Below, piece after piece: positions 6,816 to 16,252 of a stretch of 19,720 nt of DNA. The first letter of the stretch is position 1. Each line of letters starts with the position of its first letter. The position numbers were made by a program, and so were the translations under genes. The stretch comes from Cyanobacteriota bacterium (GTDB lineage: Bacteria > Cyanobacteriota > Cyanobacteriia > Leptolyngbyales > Leptolyngbyaceae): the NCBI GenBank assembly GCA_027482985.1, contig JAIXVO010000375.1, positions 1-19,720 on the forward strand, written 5' to 3'. The notes beneath the pieces are model-generated. The model was not told the origin of the DNA. It ran no database searches and saw only the letters and a list, made by a program, of their open reading frames with translations.

Positions 6816-8285
6816 ATGGAGTGGTTCACTGCCATGCGGACTCCGTTTGACCAGTCGGTGATTTTGCGGCGATCGCCCAAGTGGTCGCGAGCAGTGGTTT
6901 GGGGTATTGTCGGGGTAACGACCTTCACAGTGCTCTGGGCAGCCTTGGCGCGGATTGAAGAAGCGGTGTCGGCGACGGGCCAACTGGAGCCGAAAGGGAC
7001 GGTGCGCGAGGTGCGGGTGCCGTTGAATGGCGTGGTGGAAACGGTGAATGTGAAAGACGGCGATCGCGTCACCAAAGGCGCAGTGTTGTTGACTTTGAAT
7101 CAGGAAACCGCCACGGCGCAATTGGCCTCCTTGAAGAAGATTCGGAAGGCTTTACAGACTGAAACCCAGTTTTATCGGCAGGAGATGGGCAATCCGGGGA
7201 CGATCGCCCTCAGCCCCACCGCGATCGCGAAGTTGCCCCCGGAGATGGCGGCTTTAACCAAAAGTCGAGCGGCACTGGTTGCCGAAAACGCTCTGTTTCG
7301 GGCGCAACTGACGGGTTCCACGGAGGGCATGACCCTCACCCCAGAACAACGCTTACGGTTGCAAGCCAGTTCGTCAGAGGTGGCCACCCGTCAGCAAACG
7401 GCGCGGCTGGAAGTAAACCAATTGGAACGGCAGTTGGCTCAGGCGCAAGGGCAATACAAGACGGCAAAAGAAATTTTGCAGATTAACGAAGGGATTTTCA
7501 ATGACCTGGGAGCGGTGGCAGCGGCAGGCGGAGTGCCTCGCATTCAATATTTGCGGCAGGAGCAGGAAGTCAAGAACAGTCAGGCACGAGTAAATCAGTT
7601 GCAGGAAGAACAGAACCGCTTGCAACTGGCGATCGCCCAGGCCAAACAAAAATTGCAAAATACGATGGCGTTGTCGCAACAGGATTTATTCACAAAAATT
7701 GCGCAGAACGAGAAAAATATTGCCGAAATTGATGGCAACTTGAATAAGGCGATCGTCGAGAACGAAAAGAAAGTGGCTGAAATTGACGGTCAACTGAAGC
7801 AAGCCGAACAGACCCTTAAATACCAGTCCGTCTTGGCTCCCGTCGATGGCACCATCTTTGATCTGAAGGCTTCCGGGAAAGGTTTTGTGGCGACCACCGC
7901 CGAACCCGTGTTGAAAGTCGTGCCCAAGGATGCGCTCAAAGTCGAACTTTTTGTCCCCAATCAAGATATCGGCTTCATCAAAGTCGGCTTACCCGTCGAT
8001 GTCCGGATTGATTCCTACCCCTTCAGCGAATTTGGCGACTTGAAAGGTGTGGTTGAATCCATCGGTTCCGATGCCCTCCCCCCCACTCAAACCCGCCCCT
8101 TTGCCAGCTTCCCCGTCACAGTCCGCCTCAACGACACCAATGGCCTCAAGTCCAATGGTCGTGACCTCCGCCTGCAATCAGGCATGTCCGTCAGCGCCAA
8201 CATCAAAACCCGCCAGCGATCGGTGCTCAGCATCTTCGTTGACGGGTTTACGGAGAAGGTGGATAGCTTTAAGACGGTTAGATAA
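6816..8285 (+). CDS. HlyD-family secretion adaptor (membrane fusion protein)
   Basis: A periplasmic adaptor that links an inner-membrane ABC or other export pump to the outer membrane channel. From the ATG at 6816 it has 489 residues. A short cytoplasmic N-terminus is followed by one membrane helix (about 24-45, [21 protein letters not shown]). Next come a lipoyl-like segment ([30 protein letters not shown]) and a long alpha-hairpin/coiled coil rich in Gln, Lys and Glu. The second lipoyl half ([20 protein letters not shown]) and the HlyD_3-type beta barrel end the protein. The frame extends to a GTG at 6774, and an ATG at 6834 is another choice; the start is unsure. No ABC exporter lies beside it, so its pump and cargo are unknown. 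Confidence 0.9.
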   Translation: MEWFTAMRTPFDQSVILRRSPKWSRAVVWGIVGVTTFTVLWAALARIEEAVSATGQLEPKGTVREVRVPLNGVVETVNVKDGDRVTKGAVLLTLNQETATAQLASLKKIRKALQTETQFYRQEMGNPGTIALSPTAIAKLPPEMAALTKSRAALVAENALFRAQLTGSTEGMTLTPEQRLRLQASSSEVATRQQTARLEVNQLERQLAQAQGQYKTAKEILQINEGIFNDLGAVAAAGGVPRIQYLRQEQEVKNSQARVNQLQEEQNRLQLAIAQAKQKLQNTMALSQQDLFTKIAQNEKNIAEIDGNLNKAIVENEKKVAEIDGQLKQAEQTLKYQSVLAPVDGTIFDLKASGKGFVATTAEPVLKVVPKDALKVELFVPNQDIGFIKVGLPVDVRIDSYPFSEFGDLKGVVESIGSDALPPTQTRPFASFPVTVRLNDTNGLKSNGRDLRLQSGMSVSANIKTRQRSVLSIFVDGFTEKVDSFKTVR

Positions 8286-8432
8286 GGGAGGGGAAGGGCG
8301 AGAAAGGAAGGGAGAGGAAGGAAGGAGTCAGGCGGGTCGAAAGGGTGCCAGCGATCAGCTTCCCAGATTTCTTCCCCTCCTGACGCATGTCTTCTCCCTC
8401 CTCCTCCCTCCCATTCCTCTCCCTCCCTTCTC
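8286..8432. repeat. polypurine/polypyrimidine inverted repeat between convergent genes
   Basis: The spacer begins purine-rich (8284-8330) and ends pyrimidine-rich (8371-8434). AGGGAGAGGAA (8309-8319) is exactly complementary to TTCCTCTCCCT (8414-8424), and GTCAGG (8327-8332) to CCTGAC (8379-8384), in nested order. It can fold into a large imperfect hairpin between the ends of the HlyD gene and chlB, consistent with a bidirectional terminator or with low-complexity filler. Confidence 0.5.
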
Positions 8433-9959
8433 CTACGCCCCGACTGCCTCTTTCGCCGCATACAACACTTCAGCGGTAATCACATCAATGTTGCGATCGC
8501 GGGCGAATTTCTCGGTGTTGCGTTTGACCTTGCCGCGCACAAACCCAGGGATTTTGTTGAGTTCGGCTTGTCCGTCTTTGCTCCAGGCCATGTCGGAGTC
8601 GGCGGAAATGGTTTTGGTGATGACATCTTTCGTGTCGTGGCCGCCAAAGATTTCTAGCAGATGGTCTTCCATGCCCAGGGTGAAGGAGTTGTAGATCAGA
8701 TCCACGATTTGGTTGGTGCCTTCGTAACCCAGGAAGGGTTTGTAGCCGATCGGGAAGTTCTGGATGTGGATGGGGGCGGAAATCACGCCGCAGGGAATGT
8801 CCAGCCGTTTACCGACATGCCGCTCCATTTGGGTGCCGAAGATGGCAGCGGGTTCCGCTTTGGCGATCGCGTCTCCAATCACCCCGTGATCTTCCGAGAT
8901 GATGATCTCGTCGCAATATTCGCCCACCTGTTGCCGGAACCATTCCTCGTCGTACTTACAGAAGGTGCCAGCCCAGACGACTTTAATCCCCATCTCCCGC
9001 GCCAAAATTTTGGTAATGGCGGCAGCGTGGGTGCTATCGCCATAGACGACGGCTTTTTTGCCCGTCAAATTTTGACAGTCGATGGAACGCGAAAACCAGG
9101 CGGCTTGCGACACGTGGAGTGTTTGTTCGTTGATGAAGGCTGCGTAATCGACAGCCGCCCCGTTCGCATTGAGAATTGCTTGAATGGCTCGAATACACCG
9201 TGCTGTCTCCACCACGCCCATCGGGGTGATATCGACACAGGGCATCCCAAATTCTTGCTTCAGGTAGTCTGCCGTCATCGTCCCCAATTCTCGGTAGGGG
9301 ACGAGGTTAAACCAGGCTTGGGGCAAGTTTTTCAGCTCATGTACCGAAGCCCCTTCCGGAATCACCGCATTCACGGTAATGTCGAGATCTGCCATCAGCC
9401 GCTTCAGTTCGGTGCAGTCATGGTGGTTGTGGAAGCCGAGGGTAGAAGTGCCGATGATGTTGACCGAGGGTTGGGCGGTTTTGCGGGTGGGCAGTTCCCC
9501 TTTCTTGCGGGCTTTTTCGATGTAGTAATGAACGATTTGGTGCAAGGTGCGATCGCCCGCTTGTAGTTCGTTCACCCGGTAATGGTTGACATCCGCCAGC
9601 AACACATCACCTTTGGCTTCAATCTGGGCGCGATCGACGAAATTCTGGAGGTCTTCCTGCAAAATACTGGAGGTGCAGGTGGGAGTTAGCACAATCAAAT
9701 CCGGGTGTTCTTCCGCATCCTTGCGGGTGATGTTGTCCACCACTTTTTCCTGCGAGCCACGGGCTAAGACATTGCGATCGACAATGCTGGCGGTGACTGG
9801 GGTAAAGTCTCGTTCCCGCTCCAGCATCGAGCGCATGACATTGAAATAATCATCGCCGAGGGGCGCGTGCATAATTGCGTGTACGTTCTTAAACGAACTG
9901 GCAATGCGGAGAGTGCCAATGTGCGCGGGACCAGCGTACATCCAGTAAGCCAATTTCAT
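8433..9959 (-). CDS. chlB: light-independent protochlorophyllide reductase subunit B
   Basis: ChlB is the B half of the NB-protein of DPOR, the nitrogenase-like enzyme that reduces ring D of protochlorophyllide without light in chlorophyll synthesis. The 508-residue length is right. The start [20 protein letters not shown] is diagnostic. Asp36 in APLGDDYF matches the unusual aspartate ligand of the NB [4Fe-4S] cluster, and Cys95 lies in LTPTCTSS. The oxidoreductase domain runs to about 430. The C-terminal PCP_red helical domain (about 455-508, [19 protein letters not shown]) is present. A GAGG ribosome site (9966-9969 on this strand) lies six bases before the ATG. The partner subunits ChlN and ChlL are not in the window. 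DPOR is oxygen-sensitive, so control by oxygen is expected from the family. Confidence 0.98.
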   Translation of the reverse strand: MKLAYWMYAGPAHIGTLRIASSFKNVHAIMHAPLGDDYFNVMRSMLERERDFTPVTASIVDRNVLARGSQEKVVDNITRKDAEEHPDLIVLTPTCTSSILQEDLQNFVDRAQIEAKGDVLLADVNHYRVNELQAGDRTLHQIVHYYIEKARKKGELPTRKTAQPSVNIIGTSTLGFHNHHDCTELKRLMADLDITVNAVIPEGASVHELKNLPQAWFNLVPYRELGTMTADYLKQEFGMPCVDITPMGVVETARCIRAIQAILNANGAAVDYAAFINEQTLHVSQAAWFSRSIDCQNLTGKKAVVYGDSTHAAAITKILAREMGIKVVWAGTFCKYDEEWFRQQVGEYCDEIIISEDHGVIGDAIAKAEPAAIFGTQMERHVGKRLDIPCGVISAPIHIQNFPIGYKPFLGYEGTNQIVDLIYNSFTLGMEDHLLEIFGGHDTKDVITKTISADSDMAWSKDGQAELNKIPGFVRGKVKRNTEKFARDRNIDVITAEVLYAAKEAVGA

Positions 9960-10309
9960 AAAATGCCTCGTCCGGGTTGAATCGCCTGTTTTCTAGCCTA
10001 TCGATTGTCTCAAAACGAGCAGACCGGGCGGCGGAGTGTTGCCAATCGTTGCAATTGGGCTGGCGATCTCGCTAACCCCTGCAAAACCTACTACTGCGGC
10101 GATTCAACAAGACTTCAGACCAGATCACGGGGGCCAGGCTGAAACGATTCTTAATGCTACCCCGCGCGATTGCGGTAATCCTGTATCGATTCCGCAACGC
10201 TTCCACATTTTTTTTTGCAATTTTTCTGCGGCAACTCATTTTTTGTGTGGTTTGCGTGGGGCGATCGGGAATTCTGACATCATCAGCTTCATTATTGGGA
10301 GGGGTACGC
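9960..10309. other. 350-base divergent spacer between chlB and the FIST gene
   Basis: No convincing gene is seen. An open frame from a TTG at 10036 begins with a signal-like stretch but then runs through the FIST start region in another frame without family likeness. The spacer holds an 11-base inverted repeat (9976-9986 and 10098-10108), a CCAAT-N7-ATTGG dyad at 10042-10058, and T-rich runs near 10205-10245. The promoters of both divergent genes must lie here, but no clear -35/-10 pair stands out. Confidence 0.5.
9976..10108. promoter_or_regulatory. 11-base inverted repeat pair in the chlB/FIST spacer
   Basis: GTTGAATCGCC at 9976-9986 is the exact reverse complement of GGCGATTCAAC at 10098-10108, with 111 bases between. 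The distance to the chlB start is 17 bases for the proximal arm. A paired operator or looping site is one reading; chance or a repeat relic is another. Confidence 0.3.
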
Positions 10310-11449
10310 ATGCAGGTTCGGCAACACCACTGGCAACCGGAAGTTGGCTGGCAGTCAATGGACACCGTAGATCGTTTGGCAGAGGCGCAGTTGGTGCTGC
10401 TCTTTGGCAGTTTAGCGACCTTGCAAAGTAACGACTATCAGGCGGAATTGCGATCGCGCTATCCCAATGCTCAGATGATGGGCTGTTCCACCGCGGGAGA
10501 AATTTGGCACACGCAAGTGGTGGATGATTCCCTGGTAGCAACGGCGATCCAGTTTGAGCACACGACGATCAAAGGTGTAGAGGTGGCGCTGCAACCCCAG
10601 GAAACCAGTTTTGCGGCAGGCGATCGCCTCGGTCAGTTAATTGATCCGACGAACTTGGCTCATGTCTTTTTGCTCTCTGATGGCCTCCAGGTCAATGGTA
10701 GTGATTTGGTGCGTGGGGTGATGCAACATCTGCCGCCCCACGTCACGATTACGGGGGGACTGGCGGGCGATGGCGATCGCTTCCAGCAAACCTGCGTGTT
10801 GTGGAATGGCACCTGTGCGGCGGGCAAAATTGTGGCGCTGGGGTTGTATGGCGATCGCTTGCGGGTGGGCTACGGATCGCTGGGCGGCTGGCAACCCTTT
10901 GGCCCCGAACGCTGGATTACCAAATCCGAGGGCAATGTGCTGTATGAGTTGGATGGCGAACCCGCTTTAGCACTCTACAAAAAATATTTGGGTGATCATG
11001 CGGCGGAATTGCCTGCTTCGGGACTGCTGTTTCCCTTGAGTGTGCGGGATGACCATAGCGATCGCCCCCGCGTCCGCACCATTCTGGCGATTAACGAAGC
11101 CGACCAAAGCCTCACGTTTGCTGGCGATGTGCCGATTGGCAGTCAGGCGCAACTGATGAAAGCCAGTTTCGATCGCCTGGTGGATGGCGCGATGCAAGCC
11201 GCCACCGTGAGCCTCCAGAATTTAGCGGAGCAACCGCCGACCTTAGCCCTGCTGATCAGTTGTGTGGGGCGCAAGTTGCTGCTGAAACAGCGGATTGAGG
11301 AAGAAGTGGAAGGGGTGCAAGAGGTTTTGGGCGGTGATACGATGTTGGCAGGATTTTATTCTTACGGCGAAATTTCCCCCTTTGCACCTGGGGCATCCTG
11401 TGAACTGCACAACCAGACTATGACGATCACCACCTTGGCTGAGGTCTAA
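10310..11449 (+). CDS. FIST-domain sensory protein (FIST_N plus FIST_C)
   Basis: A soluble 379-residue protein of the FIST family, a sensory domain proposed to bind small ligands such as amino acids. The typical start is HHWQPEVGWQSMDTVDRLAEAQLVLLFGS. The FIST_N domain runs to about residue 210, with MMGCSTAGEIW and HVFLLSDGLQVNGSDLVRG and a TGGLAGDGDRF turn. FIST_C follows to about 370, with RVRTILAINEADQSLTFAGDVP and GFYSYGEISPF. The frame is open upstream to 10154, but the ATG at 10310 has a strong GGGAGGGG site five bases before it (10297-10304) and gives the family N-terminus. It has no output domain. The histidine kinase 59 bases downstream is the likely partner. Confidence 0.93.
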   Translation: MQVRQHHWQPEVGWQSMDTVDRLAEAQLVLLFGSLATLQSNDYQAELRSRYPNAQMMGCSTAGEIWHTQVVDDSLVATAIQFEHTTIKGVEVALQPQETSFAAGDRLGQLIDPTNLAHVFLLSDGLQVNGSDLVRGVMQHLPPHVTITGGLAGDGDRFQQTCVLWNGTCAAGKIVALGLYGDRLRVGYGSLGGWQPFGPERWITKSEGNVLYELDGEPALALYKKYLGDHAAELPASGLLFPLSVRDDHSDRPRVRTILAINEADQSLTFAGDVPIGSQAQLMKASFDRLVDGAMQAATVSLQNLAEQPPTLALLISCVGRKLLLKQRIEEEVEGVQEVLGGDTMLAGFYSYGEISPFAPGASCELHNQTMTITTLAEV

Positions 11450-11508
11450 ACCATCGCCGCAAGTCGTCTGGTTCCCTGGTTTTCCCCGACCTTTAAGCGA
11501 TCTTTAAT

Positions 11509-12747
11509 ATGAGCAATTCCATTACCCATCGGTTGCTGCAACGCCAGATTCGGCGGCACTTTGGGGAAATTTCCAATATTCCTGAAGCCTGGCATCCGTT
11601 TATGGCGGCGATCGACCAGACCTACCACCAGGCGGATGAAGATCTGACCCGTGTCGAACGCACTTTAGAAGTGAGTTCCCAGGAGTTGATGACGGCCAAT
11701 GCCAAAATGCAGACGTTGCTGCAATCGGTGGAACAGCAAGTCGAAGAGCGGACGGCTGAACTCCAGCGATCGCACGCCGAACTCGCAACGACGTTGCAAC
11801 AACTTCAGGAAGCCCAAAGCCAACTGATTCAAACTGAAAAAATGTCCTCTCTAGGGCAATTAGTGGCAGGTATTGCCCATGAAATTAACAATCCGATTAA
11901 CTTCATTCACGGCAATTTGAGTTACGCCAGTCAGTATGCCCAGGAATTACTGAATTTGGTGGAAATCTATCAACAGTGTTATCCCAGCCCCGCCCCACCC
12001 TTGCAATCGCGAATTAATACCAGCGATCTGGATTTTCTGATGGAGGATTTCACGAAATTAATTACTTCCATGCAAATGGGGGTCGATCGCATTCGTCAAA
12101 TTGTGGTTTCGCTCCGCAACTTTTCGCGGATTGATGAAGCCGATATGAAAGTCGTGAATATCCATGAGGGCATTGATAGCACGTTGTTAATTTTGCAACA
12201 TCGCTTGCAATCGAAAAAAGGGAATAAAATTCAACTCATTCGCGATTATCAGAATTTGCCCCCCGTGGAGTGTTACCCAGGGCAACTGAATCAGGTGTTT
12301 ATGAACATTCTGGCGAATGCGATCGATGCGTTAGAAGATAGTCCCAAATTCTTTGAGCAAAACCCTACCGCTACGATGGCATTAGAATCAAAAATTCAGC
12401 GAGTTTTACAGCGAGGATTTGATTTAGAAAAACTACAAGAACAGAGCGTGCCGACGATTTGGATTCAGACGGAAACATTGCCCAATGGTCAGATTCAAAT
12501 CCGCTTTCTCGACAATGGCACGGGCATTCCTGCCACGTTGAAATCTCGCTTATTTGACCCTTTTTTCACCACTAAACCAGTTGGCAAAGGGACGGGATTA
12601 GGCTTATCCATTAGTTACCAAATTATCCACGATCGCCACCAGGGGAGTTTAGAATGTCACTCGGTGCCGGGCATGGGCACCGAATTTAGCATCACGATTC
12701 CAGTTAGCCAAACCAGTCCCGTCCCGCGATCGCCCATTGAGGTGTAA
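11509..12747 (+). CDS. soluble sensor histidine kinase
   Basis: A two-component kinase of 412 residues with no membrane helix. The N-terminal 40 residues are a short helical region (LLQRQIRRHFGEISNIPEAW). A coiled coil follows at about 43-112, then the HisKA dimer domain with the phospho-acceptor His124 in MSSLGQLVAGIAHEINNPINF. The ATP-binding domain has the N box NQVFMNILANAIDAL (261-275), G1 box DNGTGI (335-340), F box FDPFFTTK (349-356) and G2 box GKGTGLGLS (359-367). A stretch of about 40 residues lies between N and G1 boxes, rich in Gln and Glu. It has no PAS, GAF or receiver domain, so input probably comes from the FIST protein encoded just before it. No response regulator is adjacent. 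Confidence 0.93.
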   Translation: MSNSITHRLLQRQIRRHFGEISNIPEAWHPFMAAIDQTYHQADEDLTRVERTLEVSSQELMTANAKMQTLLQSVEQQVEERTAELQRSHAELATTLQQLQEAQSQLIQTEKMSSLGQLVAGIAHEINNPINFIHGNLSYASQYAQELLNLVEIYQQCYPSPAPPLQSRINTSDLDFLMEDFTKLITSMQMGVDRIRQIVVSLRNFSRIDEADMKVVNIHEGIDSTLLILQHRLQSKKGNKIQLIRDYQNLPPVECYPGQLNQVFMNILANAIDALEDSPKFFEQNPTATMALESKIQRVLQRGFDLEKLQEQSVPTIWIQTETLPNGQIQIRFLDNGTGIPATLKSRLFDPFFTTKPVGKGTGLGLSISYQIIHDRHQGSLECHSVPGMGTEFSITIPVSQTSPVPRSPIEV

Positions 12748-12986
12748 AAGGGTCATTTTTGACTGCAATTGAACCGTCGATTCTGGCGTTAAAAAAGATT
12801 TGGGTAGCGAATTTTTGACCTCGTTGACAGGGGCGCGATCGCCGCCCTGAGATTGACGCTGCGTGATAGAATCAATAGGTTGATGAGTCCTTTGCAAATT
12901 GGGCAGTTGGAGCCGCGATCGCGGTTTCAAATGGGTTGTCCTCATCTACAATTAATCGCACCCGAATCTCGGAGTCTTTTTAACGT
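12748..12986 (+). promoter_or_regulatory. gyrA upstream region with promoter candidates
   Basis: This 239-base spacer has an extended -10-like TGATAGAAT (12864-12872) and a second -10-like TACAAT (12947-12952), neither with a convincing -35 box. Two direct copies of ATTTTTGAC lie at 12755-12763 and 12811-12819, and TTGACA at 12824-12829. A 12-base HIP1-centred palindrome, CCGCGATCGCGG, sits at 12913-12924. No small gene is evident. Gyrase genes are often supercoiling-controlled in other bacteria, but nothing here proves it. Confidence 0.3.
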
Positions 12987-15722
12987 ATGACGTTCTCCCA
13001 GGAATCGCCTCAAGACCGGATTGTTCCCACCGATTTGCGGAACGAAATGCAGCGGTCTTACCTGGAATACGCAATGAGCGTGATTGTCGGGCGAGCGCTC
13101 CCCGATGCCAGAGATGGACTGAAGCCCGTGCATCGCCGCATTCTGTATGCCATGCACGAACTCGGCTTGACCCCCGATCGCCCCTTCCGGAAATGCGCCC
13201 GGGTGGTCGGGGAAGTGCTCGGTAAATACCATCCCCACGGTGACACCGCCGTTTACGATGCCCTCGTGCGGATGGCGCAAGATTTTTCGATGCGATCGCC
13301 GCTGATCGACGGTCACGGTAACTTCGGCTCGGTCGATAACGATCCCCCCGCCGCCATGCGATACACCGAGTCGCGGCTGCGTCCCCTGACCACCAACGCG
13401 ATGTTGCAGGACATCGAAGCGGAAACTGTTGATTTTGCCGATAACTTTGACGGGTCGCAGCAAGAACCTTTAGTCCTCCCAGCGCGGTTTCCCCAACTGC
13501 TGCTGAATGGCTCCTCCGGGATTGCCGTGGGGATGGCGACCAACATTCCGCCCCACAACTTAGGGGAACTGGTGGATGGCTTGATCGCGTTGATCCACAA
13601 CCCGACTCTGACCGATCTGGAGTTGATGCAGTACATCCCCGGTCCCGACTTCCCCACGGGCGGGCAGATCTTGGGCTTGTCCGCCATCCGGGAAGCCTAC
13701 ACCACTGGGCGTGGGTCGATCATCATGCGAGGCGTGGCCAGTATCGAAACCCTGGAGCAGCGGGGCAGACCCGATCGCGAGGCGATTATCATCACCGAAC
13801 TGCCTTACCAGACGAATAAGGCAGCGATGATTGAACGCATTGCCGAAATGGTGAACGAACGCCGCCTGGAAGGGATTTCGGATATTCGAGATGAGAGCGA
13901 TCGCGATGGCATGCGGATCGTCATCGAACTGAAGCGCGATGCCTATCCCCGTGTCGTGCTCAACAATCTGTATAAACAAACGCCGCTGCAATCCAACTTC
14001 GGTGCAAACATGCTGGCGCTGGTCAACGGGGAGCCCCAACTCCTGACCCTGAACCAATTCCTGCACGTCTTCCTGGATTTTCGGATTGAAACGATCGTTC
14101 GCCGGACCCAGTACCAATTGCGGAAAGCGGAAGACCGCGATCACATCCTGCAAGGCTTGCTGATTGCCCTCGCGAATCTGGATGCCATCATTGAACTGAT
14201 TCGGCGGGCAGCGGATGCACCCACGGCACGACAAGAGTTGATTGCTCAGTACGGCTTATCTGATGCGCAAGCAGATGCCATTCTGCAAATGCAGTTACGC
14301 CGCCTGACGGCTCTCGAAGCGGAGAAAATTCAGCAGGAACACGAAGAACTGCAACGCCAGATCGCCGACCTGCAAGACATCCTGGCGCGCCGCGAACGGA
14401 TTCTTCTGATCATTGAAACCGAGTTGGGTGAAGTCAAGACGGCTTATTCCACCCCGCGCCGCACCGTGATCGAACAGTCGGAAGATGAGATTGCGGAAGC
14501 CGACCTGATTGCCAACGAACGCGCAATCATTCTGGTGACGGAACAGGGCTACATCAAGCGGATGCCCGTCAACACCTTTGAATCGCAAAATCGGGCGACT
14601 CGCGGCAAAGCGGGCACCCGGATGAAAGAAGATGATGGCGTGGAGCATTTCCTGGCCTGCCGGGATCATGACAGCGTGTTGCTGTTTAGCGATCGCGGCG
14701 TGGTTTACTGCGTCCGGGCGTATCAAATTCCGATGGGTTCCCGTACCTCTCGCGGCACCCCCATCGTCCAACTGTTGCCGATTCCCGTCGTCGAAAAAAT
14801 TACCTCCATCGTCTCCGTCTCCGAATTCTTGGAAGACGAGTATCTGGTGATGCTGACGGCCAAGGGCTACATCAAGAAAACGGCACTCGCAGCCTTCAGC
14901 AACATCCGCACCAATGGCCTGATTGCCATTTCTCTAGAAGAGGGCGACCAACTGCGGTGGGTGCGGCGAGCCCGTGCCGAAGATACGATTATCATTGGCT
15001 CCACCCAGGGTAAATCGATCCACTTCCGCGCCAGCCATGAGCAACTGCGACCCCTGGGACGGGCCACTCGCGGCGTACGGGCGATGAACTTGCGAGAAGG
15101 CGATCGCCTCGTGGGGTTGGACATTCTCCCCAGTGACATCGTGGCCGATTTGGAAGCTGCCCTCGAAGGCGATCCCGGTGACGAGGAAGCCCTCAACGGC
15201 AATGAAGAAGTCACGGATACCACCGAAACCACAGAAGCGACCACCGCTGTCCCCGCCGGACCCTGGATTTTGATTGTGACGGCCAGTGGCTATGGCAAAC
15301 GGGTGCCCATGTCCCAATTCCGCCTGCAAAATCGCGCTGGCATGGGGATTGTTGCTACCAAGTTTCGGAAAGCGGGCGATCGCATGTCGGCCTTACGCAT
15401 CGTCAATCCCGGTGATGAACTGATGATGATTACCAGCCGGGGCATCATCATTCGGCAGTCCGTCGATGCCATTTCCTGCCAATCCCGCGCCGCCTCCGGA
15501 GTCCGGCTACAACGTCTGGATGAAGACGACGAAATCGCCGCCGCTACCATTATTCCCGTCTCGAACGAGGAAGAACTGACGGCGGATGAAGACGGCACCG
15601 AAGCAGAAACCGCGATCGCTGAAACTGAAGCTGGGCTAGAAGCAACTACTGTTGAAGTTGAGGTGATCGAGGTTTCAGACGCGATCGTCGAATCGCCAGA
15701 CGTTGAGGCTGAGGACAGTTAA
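12987..15722 (+). CDS. gyrA: DNA gyrase subunit A
   Basis: The DNA-cutting and rejoining subunit of gyrase, which introduces negative supercoils with GyrB. It has 911 residues. The winged-helix core has the start [35 protein letters not shown] (17-51) and the quinolone-site [12 protein letters not shown] (80-91, Thr at the E. coli Ser83 position). The catalytic tyrosine is Tyr126 in MRYTESRL. The tower and coiled coil follow to about 510, then the C-terminal beta-pinwheel. The GyrA box position reads [10 protein letters not shown] (534-543) instead of QRRGGKG. A Glu/Thr-rich insertion at about 721-757 splits two pinwheel blades, and residues 859-911 form an acidic tail. GGAG at 12971-12974 is the probable ribosome site. 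ParC is the alternative but less likely. Confidence 0.95.
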   Translation: MTFSQESPQDRIVPTDLRNEMQRSYLEYAMSVIVGRALPDARDGLKPVHRRILYAMHELGLTPDRPFRKCARVVGEVLGKYHPHGDTAVYDALVRMAQDFSMRSPLIDGHGNFGSVDNDPPAAMRYTESRLRPLTTNAMLQDIEAETVDFADNFDGSQQEPLVLPARFPQLLLNGSSGIAVGMATNIPPHNLGELVDGLIALIHNPTLTDLELMQYIPGPDFPTGGQILGLSAIREAYTTGRGSIIMRGVASIETLEQRGRPDREAIIITELPYQTNKAAMIERIAEMVNERRLEGISDIRDESDRDGMRIVIELKRDAYPRVVLNNLYKQTPLQSNFGANMLALVNGEPQLLTLNQFLHVFLDFRIETIVRRTQYQLRKAEDRDHILQGLLIALANLDAIIELIRRAADAPTARQELIAQYGLSDAQADAILQMQLRRLTALEAEKIQQEHEELQRQIADLQDILARRERILLIIETELGEVKTAYSTPRRTVIEQSEDEIAEADLIANERAIILVTEQGYIKRMPVNTFESQNRATRGKAGTRMKEDDGVEHFLACRDHDSVLLFSDRGVVYCVRAYQIPMGSRTSRGTPIVQLLPIPVVEKITSIVSVSEFLEDEYLVMLTAKGYIKKTALAAFSNIRTNGLIAISLEEGDQLRWVRRARAEDTIIIGSTQGKSIHFRASHEQLRPLGRATRGVRAMNLREGDRLVGLDILPSDIVADLEAALEGDPGDEEALNGNEEVTDTTETTEATTAVPAGPWILIVTASGYGKRVPMSQFRLQNRAGMGIVATKFRKAGDRMSALRIVNPGDELMMITSRGIIIRQSVDAISCQSRAASGVRLQRLDEDDEIAAATIIPVSNEEELTADEDGTEAETAIAETEAGLEATTVEVEVIEVSDAIVESPDVEAEDS

Positions 15723-15749
15723 CGCCGGACTTGGGTGGCTTAAAGTGGA

Positions 15750-15783
15750 GAGGGCAGTTTAGAATTGCCCTCCCAAGCTTGGG
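15750..15783 (+). terminator. gyrA: hairpins after gyrA
   Basis: GAGGGCA (15750-15756) and TGCCCTC (15766-15772) form a perfect 7-bp stem with a 9-base loop, 28 bases past the gyrA stop. It runs directly into the 12-base palindrome CCCAAGCTTGGG (15772-15783), whose arms could instead pair with CTTGGG at 15730-15735. No T run follows, as is common in cyanobacteria. The remaining spacer to 15998 shows a lone -10-like TAGAAT (15935-15940) and no recognisable gene. Confidence 0.5.
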
Positions 15784-15998
15784 CGTAAAATGATCTGAAA
15801 AAAAATTACCTGATCCGGTCAAACGGTAAATTTTGCCTGTAGTCTGGAAGACCGCTTGCAATACGGGCAATGAGGGCTAGATCGATAAAGATCAAGTCAA
15901 CTTGCAAATGATGCAGGAGTGGTTCGGTATCACATAGAATCCTGCCAGGTTCCCTCTGAGATTGATAAATTCGAGGAGTAGCCGGGAGTCTCATCATC

Positions 15999-16250
15999 AT
16001 GAGTAAACGAGAAAAGCTACGCGATCGCTTGAAAAACAACCCCAAAAATGCAACATTCTCAGATATTCAGACTCTTTTAGAACAGGAAGGATTTGTCCTC
16101 GATCGCATTACTGGGAGCCATCATATTTTTACTAAAAATGGAGTGACATTCGTCATTCCAGTTCATCACAACAAAGTTAAGACAATCTACGTTAAACGAG
16201 TCATTGAATTGATCGAGCCAACAGATAACCAAACCGATGAAGAGGCGTAA
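15999..16250 (+). CDS. hicA: HicA-family mRNA interferase toxin
   Basis: The toxin of a type II HicAB module, a double-stranded-RNA-binding-fold ribonuclease that cleaves mRNA when free. The family signature is seen in TFSDIQTLLEQEGFVLDRITGSHHIFTKNG: the GSHHIF block at 39-44 holds the catalytic histidine. It is followed by VTFVIPVHHNKVKTIYVKRVIELI. At 83 residues it is slightly longer than the usual 60-80, owing to a basic N-terminal extension of about 15 residues (MSKREKLRDRLKNNPKN). GGGAG at 15984-15988 is the likely ribosome site. The hicB start lies two bases after its stop, so they are one operon, toxin first. Confidence 0.92.
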   Translation: MSKREKLRDRLKNNPKNATFSDIQTLLEQEGFVLDRITGSHHIFTKNGVTFVIPVHHNKVKTIYVKRVIELIEPTDNQTDEEA

Positions 16251-16252
16251 CT

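Noticed and set aside
8047..8694. 215-codon plus-strand frame across the HlyD/chlB junction
   Set aside because: It overlaps both well-supported genes in other frames, and its middle is low-complexity purine-tract translation.
8661..9566. 301-codon plus-strand frame opposite chlB
   Set aside because: It is the antisense shadow of chlB, whose identity is certain; no family likeness.
10154..10309. N-terminal extension of the FIST gene
   Set aside because: The 52 extra residues are unlike FIST proteins; the ATG at 10310 has a strong Shine-Dalgarno site and gives the standard start.
10036..10431. Open frame of 131 codons with a signal-peptide-like start in the chlB/FIST spacer
   Set aside because: It needs a TTG start, runs into the FIST coding region in another frame, has no family likeness after the first 25 residues, and the FIST gene has a far better start and ribosome site there.
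13560..14234. Long minus-strand frames opposite gyrA (also 12942-13463 and 14295-14771)
   Set aside because: Antisense shadows caused by the high-GC codon pattern of gyrA; no recognisable domains.
15806..16045. 79-codon minus-strand frame before hicA, considered as a possible PIN or nucleotidyltransferase remnant
   Set aside because: The peptide has a weakly suggestive end but no clear motif, and it overlaps the hicA start; not enough to call a relic.
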